From: Chloroflexota bacterium
Lineage (GTDB): Bacteria > Chloroflexota > UBA11872
Direction of reading: 5' to 3'
NCBI GenBank assembly: GCA_022820025.1
Contig: JAJEGF010000035.1
Location: 1 to 64,000 of the forward strand
Length of the DNA stretch: 64,000 nucleotides
The notes beneath the pieces are model-generated. The model searched no databases and had not been told where the DNA came from. It worked only from the letters and a program-made list of their open reading frames with translations. Made by a program: the position numbers and the translations under genes. Positions 48,812 through 59,032 of the stretch are shown piece after piece. Every line of letters starts with the position of its first letter. Within the stretch, counting starts at the first letter, position 1.

Positions 48812-49135
48812 TCAGGCCGAATCGCGCGTCGGCGCCGAGCTGGCCACACCTTCCTCTTGCAGCACCTCTCGGATCAGCACGCGGAGGGCTGCCCGATCAA
48901 GGGTCACGCTTCCAGGCTCCGCGCCGCGATCAATGATTCGATCGACGCGCTTGCGCAGGTCCCGGATGTCTGTCAGCACCCAACCGAAAAGCAGGACAAT
49001 CCCTGTGAACATTACGCCGAGCGCGGCAAAGAACGTCCCGACATCGAGCGTCGCGCCTGTATCCATCGGTCCTTCCATGGCGAGGGTTCGTAGTCTCCGC
49101 CGATCAGGTGGCATCAAGCCAATGGTCAGAAGCAT
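48812..49135 (-). CDS. Small single-TM protein, unknown
   Basis: LDVGTFFAALGVMFTGIVLLFGWVLTDIRDLRKRVDRIID: TM helix plus coiled segment; possible start at MEGPMDTGATL. Confidence 0.55.
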   Translation of the reverse strand: MLLTIGLMPPDRRRLRTLAMEGPMDTGATLDVGTFFAALGVMFTGIVLLFGWVLTDIRDLRKRVDRIIDRGAEPGSVTLDRAALRVLIREVLQEEGVASSAPTRDSA

Positions 49136-49231
49136 CCGCCCTGTCGAATTCTAGCCGGCGATGGACTGGCGTAGGAGGTAAAGCTGGAGGGGTCTGCCAC
49201 GCAACCGCCCGTCGGGTTGCGCCAACGTCCC

Positions 49232-50107
49232 TCAGATGCGGTAAATCTCCTCCGCCGTCCCCGAAAACAGCCGGATCTGCTCGTCCCGGCTGAAGTCCGC
49301 AACGATCGCCGTGTAGGCATCAATCACTTCGTCGTACGTGCTCCACAGCCAGTCCACCGGCCAGTTGGTCCCGAAGAAACATCGCTCGACGCCCATCGTC
49401 TCGATCGACGTCAGGACCCATGGCCGGATGCTATCCACCGTCCAGTCGTGGTCGCCCATCCCCAGGCCCGAAATCTTCCAGCGGACGTTGTCACAGCTGG
49501 CTGCAATGGCGACGCCCCGCCTCCAGTTCTCGAAGTACTCGGGCGTCCGCTCATCGGGCATGCCCGTGTGATCCACCACGATCGTGATGTTCGGAAACTT
49601 GCGCGCCAGGTCCCGCACGTTCTCCATGTCCTGCCACTGGGCCGGCATGCTCGACACCAGGTTGAACTGCTCGAAGAGCGCAAAGCCCCGGTGGTAGTCC
49701 GGCTCCACCAGGTAGTCGCCATAGGAAAAGTCACGGATCCCACGCATGTTGGGCGACTGGCAGTGACGCTCCAGCACCGCCCCCACGCCGGGATCGCGCA
49801 GATCGGCGTGCGCCACGATCCCGTGCGGAAACCCCGTGCGTTCCGCCGCCTCCTGCAGCCACTCCGTCTCCGTTACCGGGTCGGGGCTCCCGATCGCCGC
49901 CTGCACGTGTACCGACTTGGTGACGTTCGCCTTCCGCGTCTCGGCGATATAGTCCTCGGCGACGTAGTTCCGCTCGGCCAGCTTCTGAATCTGCCACCCC
50001 AGCGTGTGATGCGGCACCCCCGGCTGCCAGTGGCCGTATATCAGTTCCGGGTGCTGCATGTCGTAGTAATGAACATGCGAATCGACGAACGCAAGCTTGT
50101 CACTCAT
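49232..50107 (-). CDS. Amidohydrolase-2 family TIM-barrel hydrolase
   Basis: LAFVDSHVHYYDMQHPELIYGHW...NITIVVDHTGMPDE...CFFGTNWPVDWLWSTYDEVIDAY. Confidence 0.92.
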   Translation of the reverse strand: MSDKLAFVDSHVHYYDMQHPELIYGHWQPGVPHHTLGWQIQKLAERNYVAEDYIAETRKANVTKSVHVQAAIGSPDPVTETEWLQEAAERTGFPHGIVAHADLRDPGVGAVLERHCQSPNMRGIRDFSYGDYLVEPDYHRGFALFEQFNLVSSMPAQWQDMENVRDLARKFPNITIVVDHTGMPDERTPEYFENWRRGVAIAASCDNVRWKISGLGMGDHDWTVDSIRPWVLTSIETMGVERCFFGTNWPVDWLWSTYDEVIDAYTAIVADFSRDEQIRLFSGTAEEIYRI

Positions 50108-50192
50108 CGCCTGTAACTCGCTTTCGCTGGCTCGGCTGGGAGCCAGGTCCTCACGACGGCTTCGAGACGAAGCCTAACGCGAACGAATCCGT

Positions 50193-51266
50193 TCAACCGC
50201 CCGCCGTTGCCGCTCCCCGCCGATTGGCCATCGACCTCGGCGTCAACTCGAATAGCGGCTCCTCGCGACCGAAGAACCGCTCCAACTCATCCACCATCAG
50301 GCTGAAGAAGCGGTGCCGGCTGGCCAGCGTCACCCCCGCGATGTGCGGACTCAGGAAGACGTTCGGCAGCTCGATGATCTCGCTGTCCGCTGGAATCGGC
50401 TCCGGATCGAACACGTCCAGCCCAGCCACAATGTCCCCGCGCTTCAGACGCTCGATCAGGGCCTCGCTGTCCACCACGACCCCGCGGGACACGTTCACAA
50501 ACACCGCGTTGGAAGGAATCAAATCCAGCTCCCGCCGCCCGATCATCCCCTCTGTCGCCGGCGTGTGCGGCGCCAGGCAGACGATCACGTCCGACTCCGA
50601 CAGCACCTTCTCCAGCGAAGTCTTCACCACCCCGATCGCATCCGGCATCTCGCTGGCCAGGTACGGGTCGTATACCCGGACTTCCACCTCGAACGGCTCC
50701 AGCAACTTCACCAGCCGCCGCCCGATATGCCCGCACCCGATCAGCCCAACCCGCTTGCCCGTCAGTTCGCCGTGCACAAACCCAAAGTCGTCGCGCGCGG
50801 GCTTGTCGGTATCTCCCGCCAGGATGTTCCGAAAGCTCTCCCCCGCATTCCGCAGCGAAATCAGCATCAGCCCCAGCGCCCACTCCGCCACCGGGTACGA
50901 CGACCCATGCGTCGTATCCACCGTCCGGATCCCGCGTACCCACGCCGCTTCCACGTCGATCCGGTACGCAAACCGGTCGCCCTCCAGCTCCCCGATAATC
51001 TTCAGCTTCGGCGCCGCGTCCATCACCGCCGCGCTGATCCGCGGCGACCCGTGCGACACCACCACCCCGTCCACGTCGCCAACCTTCGCCGTCAGCCGCC
51101 CAATCGCCCCCGAATCCTCATTCGCCCCAAACGCCTCCCCGCCCTCAACCCGCAACCACTCCCACTCCGCCACCGCTTCCAGTCGCTCCAGGTCCTCCGC
51201 CAGCAAGCTCAATTCGCGCACTTCCCGGCTGCACGCGATCAACACCCGCGGCCTGGATTCGGTCAC
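50193..51266 (-). CDS. D-isomer-specific 2-hydroxyacid dehydrogenase
   Basis: GKRVGLIGCGHIGRRLVKLLEPFEVEVRVYDPY; FVNVSRGVVVDSEALIERLKRGDIVAGLDVFDPEPIP. Confidence 0.95.
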   Translation of the reverse strand: MTESRPRVLIACSREVRELSLLAEDLERLEAVAEWEWLRVEGGEAFGANEDSGAIGRLTAKVGDVDGVVVSHGSPRISAAVMDAAPKLKIIGELEGDRFAYRIDVEAAWVRGIRTVDTTHGSSYPVAEWALGLMLISLRNAGESFRNILAGDTDKPARDDFGFVHGELTGKRVGLIGCGHIGRRLVKLLEPFEVEVRVYDPYLASEMPDAIGVVKTSLEKVLSESDVIVCLAPHTPATEGMIGRRELDLIPSNAVFVNVSRGVVVDSEALIERLKRGDIVAGLDVFDPEPIPADSEIIELPNVFLSPHIAGVTLASRHRFFSLMVDELERFFGREEPLFELTPRSMANRRGAATAGG

Positions 51267-51333
51267 GTCGAGCTGCCCTGCACGGTCGCCTTCGATGGTC
51301 TCCGTGCTCCCGCTCGAAATCGGACTGTCCGCA

Positions 51334-51609
51334 TTACCGCGTCTCGGTCAGCCGGCCGGACAGGTACTTGTGGATGACGCTTGACAGCAGGGTCTGGTAC
51401 GGAATGCCTTCTTCCCTGGCCCGCGAATGCGCCAGGTTGAAGTCCCGCTCGGTCACCCGCAGATTTACCCGCTTGGTCTTGTTGAACGTCTGACGCGCCG
51501 CCTGCCGGGCCGCCTCCATTTCCTCTTCGACACCAGCAGCCGAGCGCAACTCTCCCCGCTCGAATCGGTCCAGAATCTCCCGCTCTTCCGCATCCAGCCG
51601 GTCGTTCAC
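51334..51609 (-). CDS. CopG/BrnA-like antitoxin
   Basis: KTKRVNLRVTERDFNLAHSRAREEGIPYQTLLSSVIHKYLSGRL. Confidence 0.85.
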   Translation of the reverse strand: MNDRLDAEEREILDRFERGELRSAAGVEEEMEAARQAARQTFNKTKRVNLRVTERDFNLAHSRAREEGIPYQTLLSSVIHKYLSGRLTETR

Positions 51610-51893
51610 GTTGATCGCCTCCTTCCGTAGTCTCGCGTCGCTTTCCGGCTCGGAATGATCGTCTTCAGGAACCGCGTACCGTCGGCCTCGGTCACGAACG
51701 GTACGAGGTGTACGTACTCCTCGATTTCCACGGCATAGATCAACTGGCCCGGATAGCGCTCCTGATTCGGGTGCTCCAGCACGTCTACCAGACCGCCTTG
51801 CTCAATGGCCGAGACGACGCGCTCCAATGAGATCCCGCGCTCCTCAATGAGCCGCTGGTTCTTCTCCGAGCTCCAGTCAAAGCCGATGCCCAT
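51606..51893 (-). CDS. BrnT-like toxin
   Basis: MGIGFDWSSEKNQRLIEERGISLERVVSAIEQGGLVDVLEHPNQERYPGQLIYAVEIEEYVHLVPFV; 4-nt overlap with the antitoxin. Confidence 0.8.
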   Translation of the reverse strand: MGIGFDWSSEKNQRLIEERGISLERVVSAIEQGGLVDVLEHPNQERYPGQLIYAVEIEEYVHLVPFVTEADGTRFLKTIIPSRKATRDYGRRRST

Positions 51894-51973
51894 GAGCCAA
51901 TTATCATCCAATGTGTGCGCTTTGGCAACAGATTGTCCCGCCAATTGTCACATCAACCCGCGCGAATCATCCC

Positions 51974-52819
51974 TCACATCGTGTCAAACCCAAACCACCC
52001 CGGCGCCGCCGCCGATTGCCGCACCCATGTCTCCATCTGCGCCTCGTCCAGCTCGCCCTCGTGGATGTTGATCCAGCGCGAATCCGGGTCCTTGGCCTCG
52101 CCGGGCGGCAGCGGGTCCAGCCGCATGCCGTTCGTAAACGTCACCTTCACGTAGCGGGTGAACACGTGGTAGCTCAGAAACCAGCCCATGCCCTCCACGC
52201 CATACCACGGCGAATTCCACCGCACCGCCTTGCGCACGTCGGGCACCGTCCGCTCGATCAGCGCGTCCAGCCGCCGCCCGATGTCGTGCTTCCACTCCGG
52301 CATCGCCGCGATATACGCCTGCACCGGCGCGTCCCCATCCGCCTTCGCAATCTGCGGGTTGCCGCCCGACAGCAGCATCGGCTTGTCGCCCGAGCGGGAT
52401 CTGCGCCGCTCGTACGAATTCTCGATGTTGTATTTCACCGCCTCCCGCAGCAACGTCTTCATCGACTCCTGGTCGATCCGGTCCCCTTCGAGAATGTCGA
52501 TCGCCCGCCACTTCTTCCCGCCCAGCCCCGCGTTGAACACCTTCCCGGGGTCCTTCAGTTGCGCGCCGTTGGTGAACGTGATCTTCACCTTGTTCTTGTG
52601 CGCGTTCCCCACCGCGAACGTCCCATCGCGCGACCAGCACGGGCTCCCCCGGTACTTCCACTCCTCAACGATCTCCGCATCGACTTCGCGAATCAGTTCC
52701 CGGATCTCCGCTAACCGCTCGCCACGCCAATCCCCCAGGTCCGCAATCGCCTTGTCAATCTTCTCCGAAGCGCTCAATTCGTCCGCTGCCATCTGGCCCG
52801 CCTTCTCCCCCGACGCCAA
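51974..52819 (-). CDS. Tandem DUF1801-domain protein
   Basis: Two similar units: KYRGSPCWSRDGTFAVGNAHKNKVKITFTNGAQLKDP and RWNSPWYGVEGMGWFLSYHVFTRYVKVTFTNGMRLDPLPPGEAKDP. Confidence 0.8.
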   Translation of the reverse strand: MASGEKAGQMAADELSASEKIDKAIADLGDWRGERLAEIRELIREVDAEIVEEWKYRGSPCWSRDGTFAVGNAHKNKVKITFTNGAQLKDPGKVFNAGLGGKKWRAIDILEGDRIDQESMKTLLREAVKYNIENSYERRRSRSGDKPMLLSGGNPQIAKADGDAPVQAYIAAMPEWKHDIGRRLDALIERTVPDVRKAVRWNSPWYGVEGMGWFLSYHVFTRYVKVTFTNGMRLDPLPPGEAKDPDSRWINIHEGELDEAQMETWVRQSAAAPGWFGFDTM

Positions 52820-52864
52820 CCGTTCCTACTACAGTAAGTCACGCCCGAAAGCGGAGCACGGCCA

Positions 52865-54385
52865 GTGACAGACTTCAACGAATACCTCATGCAGTCCTAC
52901 GAGCTCCGCGAACAACTCGTTGCCGACAAGCACCGCCCCCGCTACCACTTCGTCCCGCCCGAAGGCCGCTGGAACGACATCAACGGCGCCGTCTACTGGA
53001 ATGGCCGCTACCACCTCGGCTACCTGCAAAAAATCTCCAACGCCGGCAGTCCGATCGACTTCTCCAGCTGGCAGCACATCAGCAGCCGCGACCTGCTCCA
53101 CTGGCGCTACCACCGCGCCTCCCTGCGCGAACCCTTCGAGGGCGCCAAAGGCGACTACTTCAACAGCGGCGACGTGATGGAAGGCATGTCCGTCCCCACC
53201 ATAATCACCAACATGCCCCGCCACGGCATCTGCATCTACCAGTCCCACGACGACAACCTGGACTACTGGGTCCCCCTGCCCCAGAACCCCGTCATTCCCC
53301 TCGATCCCGCCCCCGAGGGCCAGCCAACCAGGTCATACAGCCGGCTCCCCGAATGCGTCATCTTCGACCCCAGCGGCTGGAAGGAAGGCGACACCTACTA
53401 CGCCCTCATCGGCAACAAGAACCACCGCCCCGGCTACCAGGGCGACTCCACCAGCCTCTTCAAATCCACCAACCTGGTGGACTGGCACTACGTCGGCCCC
53501 TTCTACAAGTCCGACCGCAAATGGACCGACGAAATCGAAGACTGCGCCTGCTCCAACTTCTTCCCCTTCGGCGACAAGTACATGCTCCTGATGCACACCC
53601 ACCAGCCGTACGGCCGCGCCCAGTACTACATCGGCCGTTACGAAAACGAGCGGTTCCACCCCGAAAGCTACGGCCGCCTCAGCCACCTGGGCAGCCTGCT
53701 GGCGGGCCCCGAAACGCTCATCGACGACAAGGGCCGCCGCCTCTTCTGGGGCTGGATCCGCGAAGCCCGCGACTGGTCGGACCACGGCTGGAGCGGCGTC
53801 ATGTCCCTTCCCTGGCACCTCTCTCCCGCCGCCGACAACACCCTCCGCATCGACCCCGTCCAGGAACTCCGCAACCTCCGCTACGACGAACGCCGCCACC
53901 CCAACGTCACCCTGTCACCTGGCGAAGAGCGCACCCTCCACGGATTCCAATCCGACTGCGCCGAAATCACACTCACCATCCATCCCAACCAGGCCACCCG
54001 CCTTGGCCTTAAGCTTTGCTGCTCACCCGGAGGCGAAGAGGAAACCGTCCTCACCTACGACACCCGGCGCCAGCAATTCATCCTCGACTTTGACCGCGCC
54101 AGCCTCGACCCAAACCTCATCTACGGCCGCAATCCCCGCGACACCACCAGTGCCACCCGCCGGCAAGTCGTCCCCTTCCCCCTCCAGCCCAACCAACCCC
54201 TCCACATCGACTGCTTCATCGACCGCTCCGTCATCGAACTCTTCATCAACTCCCGCATCTGCATCGTCCAACGCATCTACCCCACCCGTCCCGACAGCAC
54301 CCTCCACAGACTCTTCACCCGTGACGCCCCCATCACCGCCCAGAACATCGTCAAATACGAGATGGACGCCACCAACCCCTGGTGA
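52865..54385 (+). CDS. Glycoside hydrolase family 32-like (beta-fructosidase/levanase-like)
   Basis: RPRYHFVPPEGRWNDINGAVYWNGRYHLGY (GH32 WMNDPNG region variant), ECVIFDPSGWKEGDTYYALIGN, C-terminal RSVIELFINSRICIVQRIYP. Confidence 0.85.
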   Translation: MTDFNEYLMQSYELREQLVADKHRPRYHFVPPEGRWNDINGAVYWNGRYHLGYLQKISNAGSPIDFSSWQHISSRDLLHWRYHRASLREPFEGAKGDYFNSGDVMEGMSVPTIITNMPRHGICIYQSHDDNLDYWVPLPQNPVIPLDPAPEGQPTRSYSRLPECVIFDPSGWKEGDTYYALIGNKNHRPGYQGDSTSLFKSTNLVDWHYVGPFYKSDRKWTDEIEDCACSNFFPFGDKYMLLMHTHQPYGRAQYYIGRYENERFHPESYGRLSHLGSLLAGPETLIDDKGRRLFWGWIREARDWSDHGWSGVMSLPWHLSPAADNTLRIDPVQELRNLRYDERRHPNVTLSPGEERTLHGFQSDCAEITLTIHPNQATRLGLKLCCSPGGEEETVLTYDTRRQQFILDFDRASLDPNLIYGRNPRDTTSATRRQVVPFPLQPNQPLHIDCFIDRSVIELFINSRICIVQRIYPTRPDSTLHRLFTRDAPITAQNIVKYEMDATNPW

Positions 54386-54473
54386 TCCGGCAAGCCAGCG
54401 CTACACGGCACATCGTCTCGAGGCCGTGCTGACCACGCCCGCAGACAGGAGCCGAACGACTACGTAGTAAGAC

Positions 54474-55400
54474 CTACGTTCCGACGCCCACGGTCAGTGA
54501 AGCCATATAACCGTTGGCGCTGGGCGTAACCTGCGCCAGCAAGTCGGCGCTGAAAATCCCATCGTTCGCGTTCGTTGTACGCCTGGGCCCGCGCGATGCG
54601 TACGGTTCGGCTGTGAACACCGCGTCCGTGGCCTCGTCAGGGAAGTACAGCTGCGACGTGATGAAGCTTCGTTCGTCGGTGTAGGCCTTGAAGTGGATGT
54701 GAACGGTCCTGCCGGAGTATGACCCCGGGTAGATCGTGTCGAACTCGGCGAGCCCCTCCGCGTCAGTGACCTGGATTCCGCGCAGGAAGGTCTCGCCGCT
54801 GGTGTCGCTCCCGTCGACCCCCTGTCCGCGGTAGCCGGAATACTGGCCCACTGCGTCCGCGTGCCAGATGTCCACCACGGCATCACGAATCGGCTGGCAC
54901 GAGTCCGCATGCACCAGGCGAAACGCCACAACCAGCGGCGCGCCTGGTCTGCCCTCGGTGATATCCCGTCGGACCAGGCCGGAATCGAAGTAGAACGGTC
55001 CCGCCGTCTGCCGAGGCGAGATTACGCAGTCAGGCCGGGATGGTGTGGCGACCTGCGCGGCCCTTGGCTTGGTCGTCCGGGTTCGAGTCTGCGCCGGCCC
55101 GGAATCGTCCGCGGCGCCAGTCGGCAGACACCCGGCCAGCACCCCGACACTCGCGACTCCCAGTACTCGCAGCTGATCCCGCCTGCTGATGAGCGTCGTA
55201 CGGGCATTTGGTCCGGAAGCCTCGGGCTTGGTGCTCGGCGACGATTGCGCTTCACGATTCACGCGTGCCGGAGACCTGCCACGCCCACTACGACTCGGAG
55301 CCGCGGAATCGGCGCTCAAAGTCCCATCAGCCGGGCCCTGAGCATCATTCTCTGGCTCGGCCCGGCTCGTCGGCCGTTGCCCATTCCCGAAAGTCGACAC
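54474..55400 (-). CDS. Secreted intradiol ring-cleavage dioxygenase-like protein
   Basis: RQTAGPFYFDSGLVRRDITEGRPGAPL...DAVVDIWHADAVGQYSGY...FDTIYPGSYSGRTVHIHFK; SRRDQLRVLGVASVGVLAGC resembles a Tat/lipoprotein signal. Confidence 0.9.
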   Translation of the reverse strand: MSTFGNGQRPTSRAEPENDAQGPADGTLSADSAAPSRSGRGRSPARVNREAQSSPSTKPEASGPNARTTLISRRDQLRVLGVASVGVLAGCLPTGAADDSGPAQTRTRTTKPRAAQVATPSRPDCVISPRQTAGPFYFDSGLVRRDITEGRPGAPLVVAFRLVHADSCQPIRDAVVDIWHADAVGQYSGYRGQGVDGSDTSGETFLRGIQVTDAEGLAEFDTIYPGSYSGRTVHIHFKAYTDERSFITSQLYFPDEATDAVFTAEPYASRGPRRTTNANDGIFSADLLAQVTPSANGYMASLTVGVGT

Positions 55401-55551
55401 CTACCGATAGTACAGACGGCACCTGCGTGTTTCTCCGTCCTCACCTCGTCATCCCGGCGTCTTCGGCCGGGACCCAGCAGCAACCAACCGATCGGGCGCA
55501 CCCGGCTTCCCCGCTAAACGACTGATCCCCGGCTCAGGGGTTCCGTTTTCC

Positions 55552-56007
55552 TTACTCCCCGTCCGTCACCGACGCCATCACGTCGTCAAAGCTCCTCCCC
55601 ACATCCACGGCCTCAAAAAACACCAACCGGTACCCATCCGGATCCACCACCACGATCTCCCGCGTATTCCACGGCCGCGTCACCGGCCCCTCCGCCACCG
55701 CCACACCGCTCGCCTCCAATCGCTCCGCCAACGCGTCAACGCTCACATCCCCCACCAGGAACGAAAGCGACACCCCCACACCCCTCTGGTCTGATGAGTC
55801 CACTCCAGCCGCATCCGGCACCAGCAACACATCCGCATACTTCCGCCACCGCAAGTGAGCCAGTACCGGCTCGCCATCCGCCCCCGGCATCACAAACACC
55901 GTCCCGAATCCCACCTGCTCCGCATACCACCCAACCGACGCCCCCACGTCCCGCACCGCCAGCGTCGGAAACATCGGCATCGGATAAATCTCCACGCCCT
56001 CCTCCAT
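55552..56007 (-). CDS. VOC-family (glyoxalase/bleomycin resistance) protein
   Basis: MFPTLAVRDVGASVGWYAEQVGFGTVFVMPGADGEPVLAHLRW...NTREIVVVDPDGYRLVFFEAV. Confidence 0.92.
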   Translation of the reverse strand: MEEGVEIYPMPMFPTLAVRDVGASVGWYAEQVGFGTVFVMPGADGEPVLAHLRWRKYADVLLVPDAAGVDSSDQRGVGVSLSFLVGDVSVDALAERLEASGVAVAEGPVTRPWNTREIVVVDPDGYRLVFFEAVDVGRSFDDVMASVTDGE

Positions 56008-56082
56008 CAATCCGTCCCTTCCAGGCCCATTACCGATCCCTTGTCTAGAGCCCGCCACCCCTCGTCAACGCAAAACCGCCCG

Positions 56083-57072
56083 CTACGGCCGCTGGCTCCC
56101 AACCGCCTCCACGTATAACGAATACAGCGACTGGCTCCCCGTCATAAACAGCCGGTTCCGCTTGGCACCCCCGAAGCACAGGTTCGCGCACGGTTCCGGC
56201 AGCACGATCCGGCCGATCAACTCACCCTCGGGCGTCAGGCAATGCACCCCATCCGTTCCCGGCCCGGCCCAACCCACGCTCGACCACAGGTTTCCGTCCT
56301 GATCGGTCCGAATCCCGTCGGCAAACCCGGGCGACATGTCGGCAAACACCTGGGCGCCGCGTAGCGTCCGACCCTCCACCACCTCGAACACCCGGATGTG
56401 CCCCGGCCCGTCCGGATCGTGCGAGTTCCCCGTGTCCGAGATGTACAACCGCGCCTCGTCCGGCGAAAAACACAGCCCGTTCGGCTTCACCAGGTCCTCG
56501 GCCACCACCGTCGCGCCACCGGTCGCTGGATCCAGCCGGTACACCCTCGTCGGCAGTTCAGCCTCGGCTCGCTCTCCCTCATACGCCATCACGATCCCGT
56601 AGCCGGGATCCGTAAACCACACGGCTCCGCTGGAATCGACCACCACGTCATTCGGCCCGTTCAGCCGCTTCCCATCGAACCGATCCAGCAAAACCGTCAG
56701 GCTCCCATCGTGCTCCGTCCGCGTTACCCGCCGCGTCAGGTGCTCGCACGTAATCAGCCGTCCCTGCAGGTCGCGCGTGTTGCCGTTGCTGTAGTTGGAG
56801 GGCTGACGAAACAGCGTCACCGCATCCGTCACCTCGCAGTAGCGCAGCATCCGGTTGTTGGGAATATCGCTGAATACCAGCGACCTGAAATCCCCAAACC
56901 ACACCGGCCCTTCCGCCCACCGAACCCCCGTATACAGGCGCTCAACGGCCGCGTTTCCCAGCCGGTAGGCCCCGAACCGCGGGTCCAAGACCTCCACCGC
57001 CGGGTCTGGATACCGAACGATCCCCTCGTCCCACCGGCGCCTCAGCTCGGCAGTCCACCCACCGTCACTCAC
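56083..57072 (-). CDS. SMP-30/gluconolactonase family protein
   Basis: EGPVWFGDFRSLVFSDIPNNRMLRY, RLNGPNDVVVDSSGAVWFTDPGYGI, KPNGLCFSPDEARLYISDTG. Confidence 0.94.
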   Translation of the reverse strand: MSDGGWTAELRRRWDEGIVRYPDPAVEVLDPRFGAYRLGNAAVERLYTGVRWAEGPVWFGDFRSLVFSDIPNNRMLRYCEVTDAVTLFRQPSNYSNGNTRDLQGRLITCEHLTRRVTRTEHDGSLTVLLDRFDGKRLNGPNDVVVDSSGAVWFTDPGYGIVMAYEGERAEAELPTRVYRLDPATGGATVVAEDLVKPNGLCFSPDEARLYISDTGNSHDPDGPGHIRVFEVVEGRTLRGAQVFADMSPGFADGIRTDQDGNLWSSVGWAGPGTDGVHCLTPEGELIGRIVLPEPCANLCFGGAKRNRLFMTGSQSLYSLYVEAVGSQRP

Positions 57073-57119
57073 GCTTGCCCATCCTCAATCGGCTGCCCCT
57101 CTGGTGCCGCACCGGCGCC

Positions 57120-57542
57120 TTAGACCTCCGAGGCTTCCCGAAACGGATTGATCACCCGCACCCCGTCATAGTCCTGCTGCGAGCTCATATCTTCCGAATA
57201 CACCGCCTCACAACCCAGTATCCGCGCCGCCGCCAGGATTGCCCCGTCCCAGTACGAAATCTGGTAGCGCCGGCTGATGGCCACAGCCGTTTCGAAGACT
57301 TCGCGTGTCATGTGCTGAAGCGGCCTATCCCGGAGGAGCTCGAGAAACGCCATCGCGTTGTCCGGCGACAGCCTGCCGGGGTGCGCAGGGTGCGTCGTTC
57401 GCGAGAAGAACTCCTGCAACACCTGCACTGAGAGAGCCACGTCCGGCTCCCGCATCAGCGCCTGCGCCTGTCTGCGCTTCGCCTCGTCCCCGGGCGTATG
57501 TTGTGCGGCGTATATGAGCACGTTTGTGTCCAAAAAACGCAT
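57120..57542 (-). CDS. PIN-domain (VapC-type) toxin
   Basis: MRFLDTNVLIYAAQHTPGDEAKRRQAQALM...ISYWDGAILAAARILGCEAVYSEDMSSQQDYDGVRVINPF. Confidence 0.93.
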   Translation of the reverse strand: MRFLDTNVLIYAAQHTPGDEAKRRQAQALMREPDVALSVQVLQEFFSRTTHPAHPGRLSPDNAMAFLELLRDRPLQHMTREVFETAVAISRRYQISYWDGAILAAARILGCEAVYSEDMSSQQDYDGVRVINPFREASEV

Positions 57543-57551
57543 GCTGAGCGC

Positions 57552-57968
57552 CTACGACTCCGTCTCTTCGTCAGTAGTGCCAACCTGGTAGGACGCGGAG
57601 GATTCCGCAGCGCGCGCATCCATCCCGCTAAGCTCCATCGCCAGCATCTCGCGTTCCCGCTCCGCCACGGCCAGTCGCGCCTCCAGCCGTGCCCGTTGGC
57701 GATCGTGCACCTCTTCCCGCGTCATCCGGTGAAATCCGCGCAAGCCAACGCCGCGCGCGTCCCAGTCCGCAAAAAAGTCGTTAAGGCGCTTCAAGTAAGC
57801 CTCGTGCGATTCCTTCCGCCTCGCTGCGGCCTGTTCCGTGAACAAGCCGCCCGTCCGGCCACTCAGGTACTCCCGCACCAGTGCCGACACGGACGTATCC
57901 AACTCCGCCGCCCGAATTCGCGCCCGCCGATACGTCGCGTCATCCACCGAAACCGTAATGTTCCGCAT
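57552..57968 (-). CDS. RHH/VapB-like antitoxin with C-terminal extension
   Basis: MRNITVSVDDATYRRARIRAAELDTSVSALVREYLSGRTG; immediately upstream of the PIN toxin. The ORF-track extension to 58250 is not needed. Confidence 0.82.
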   Translation of the reverse strand: MRNITVSVDDATYRRARIRAAELDTSVSALVREYLSGRTGGLFTEQAAARRKESHEAYLKRLNDFFADWDARGVGLRGFHRMTREEVHDRQRARLEARLAVAEREREMLAMELSGMDARAAESSASYQVGTTDEETES

Positions 57969-58077
57969 TCCCACAGTTCCACAGAATCTGTGATTCACAG
58001 TATATGGAGCCCTCGTGTCCGGAAGCTGCCTCGCTACGTCGCCATCTCCGTCCGCGTCCACAAAGGTGGCTCGGAAA

Positions 58078-58935
58078 CTACACAGGATCCGTAAGGAAAT
58101 CGCGGAGAATTCGCGCCGTCGCCCCCGGCTGCTCGATCCACGGCTCATGCCCCGCCCGCGGGATCGTCGCGTGACGACCGTCTGGAATCCGCTGAGCCAC
58201 CTGGGCGCGCGCCCACCGCGGTCGCGGATCCCCCTCGCCGTCCAACACAAGCGTGGGCGCCCTGACCTCGGAGACCCTGGCGCCCAGCCCGCCCGTTTCC
58301 TCCGTCTGGTTGTTCTGCGCGTTCAGCGCGGCGTTCAGCGAATAGTTGATGGGAAAGCGGTCATATCGCGGAACATCGTCCAGCCGCGTCACGTCATAAA
58401 GCTCCGTCTTTCCAAGCAGCGAAGCCTCCTCCGCCTTGAGCCGCTCCAGCTCCTCCCCAGTGGCCGTCAGTTGCTGTTGCCTGAGGAGCCGCAAGCACTC
58501 GCGTTCGGCAGGCGGCAGCTTCGCTTCGCGGTTCCGCCGATAGTCCTGGTGCCAGCCAGGGTCGATCCCCGTCCCCGACATATACACCAGCCGCGCCGTG
58601 CGCTCGGGGTACTGGATGGCATACAGCAGGGCCAGGTGCGCCCCCCACGAATGACCGATGACCATCCAGGCCTCATGGCCCCAGTGCGCTCGCAGAGCAT
58701 CGAGATCGCCCACAAACGCCGCCACGTCATAGGGCCCAACGTCTTCTGACCGGCCGCATCCCCGCTGGTCGTACCGGTGCACCGTCGCCACATCCTCGAT
58801 CATCGCCGCAACCGGCCCCAGGTAGTCGTAGATCCCCGGACCCCCATGACAAAGCACAACCGGCGGCCCCGCCCCCTGCGTCGCCGTCCACAACGTCACC
58901 CCATTCGCCGATACATACCGCTCAGAAATGGACAT
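58078..58935 (-). CDS. Alpha/beta hydrolase (proline iminopeptidase-like)
   Basis: VVLCHGGPGIYDYLGPVAAMIEDVATVHRYDQRGCGRSEDVGPY...AWMVIGHSWGAHLALLYAIQYPE...RAGHEPWIEQP. Confidence 0.93.
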   Translation of the reverse strand: MSISERYVSANGVTLWTATQGAGPPVVLCHGGPGIYDYLGPVAAMIEDVATVHRYDQRGCGRSEDVGPYDVAAFVGDLDALRAHWGHEAWMVIGHSWGAHLALLYAIQYPERTARLVYMSGTGIDPGWHQDYRRNREAKLPPAERECLRLLRQQQLTATGEELERLKAEEASLLGKTELYDVTRLDDVPRYDRFPINYSLNAALNAQNNQTEETGGLGARVSEVRAPTLVLDGEGDPRPRWARAQVAQRIPDGRHATIPRAGHEPWIEQPGATARILRDFLTDPV

Positions 58936-59032
58936 GCCTGGCCTTAGGACTCCTTTTGGCCCGGACGCTGCCGGGGATTCATCCACTCCGCGTCCAATTG
59001 GATTCGAACAGGGCCTGACGCAAGCAGTCCCG

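Noticed and set aside
58990-59030. ggattcgaac string as a tRNA T-arm
   Set aside because: No surrounding acceptor, D or anticodon arm could be folded.
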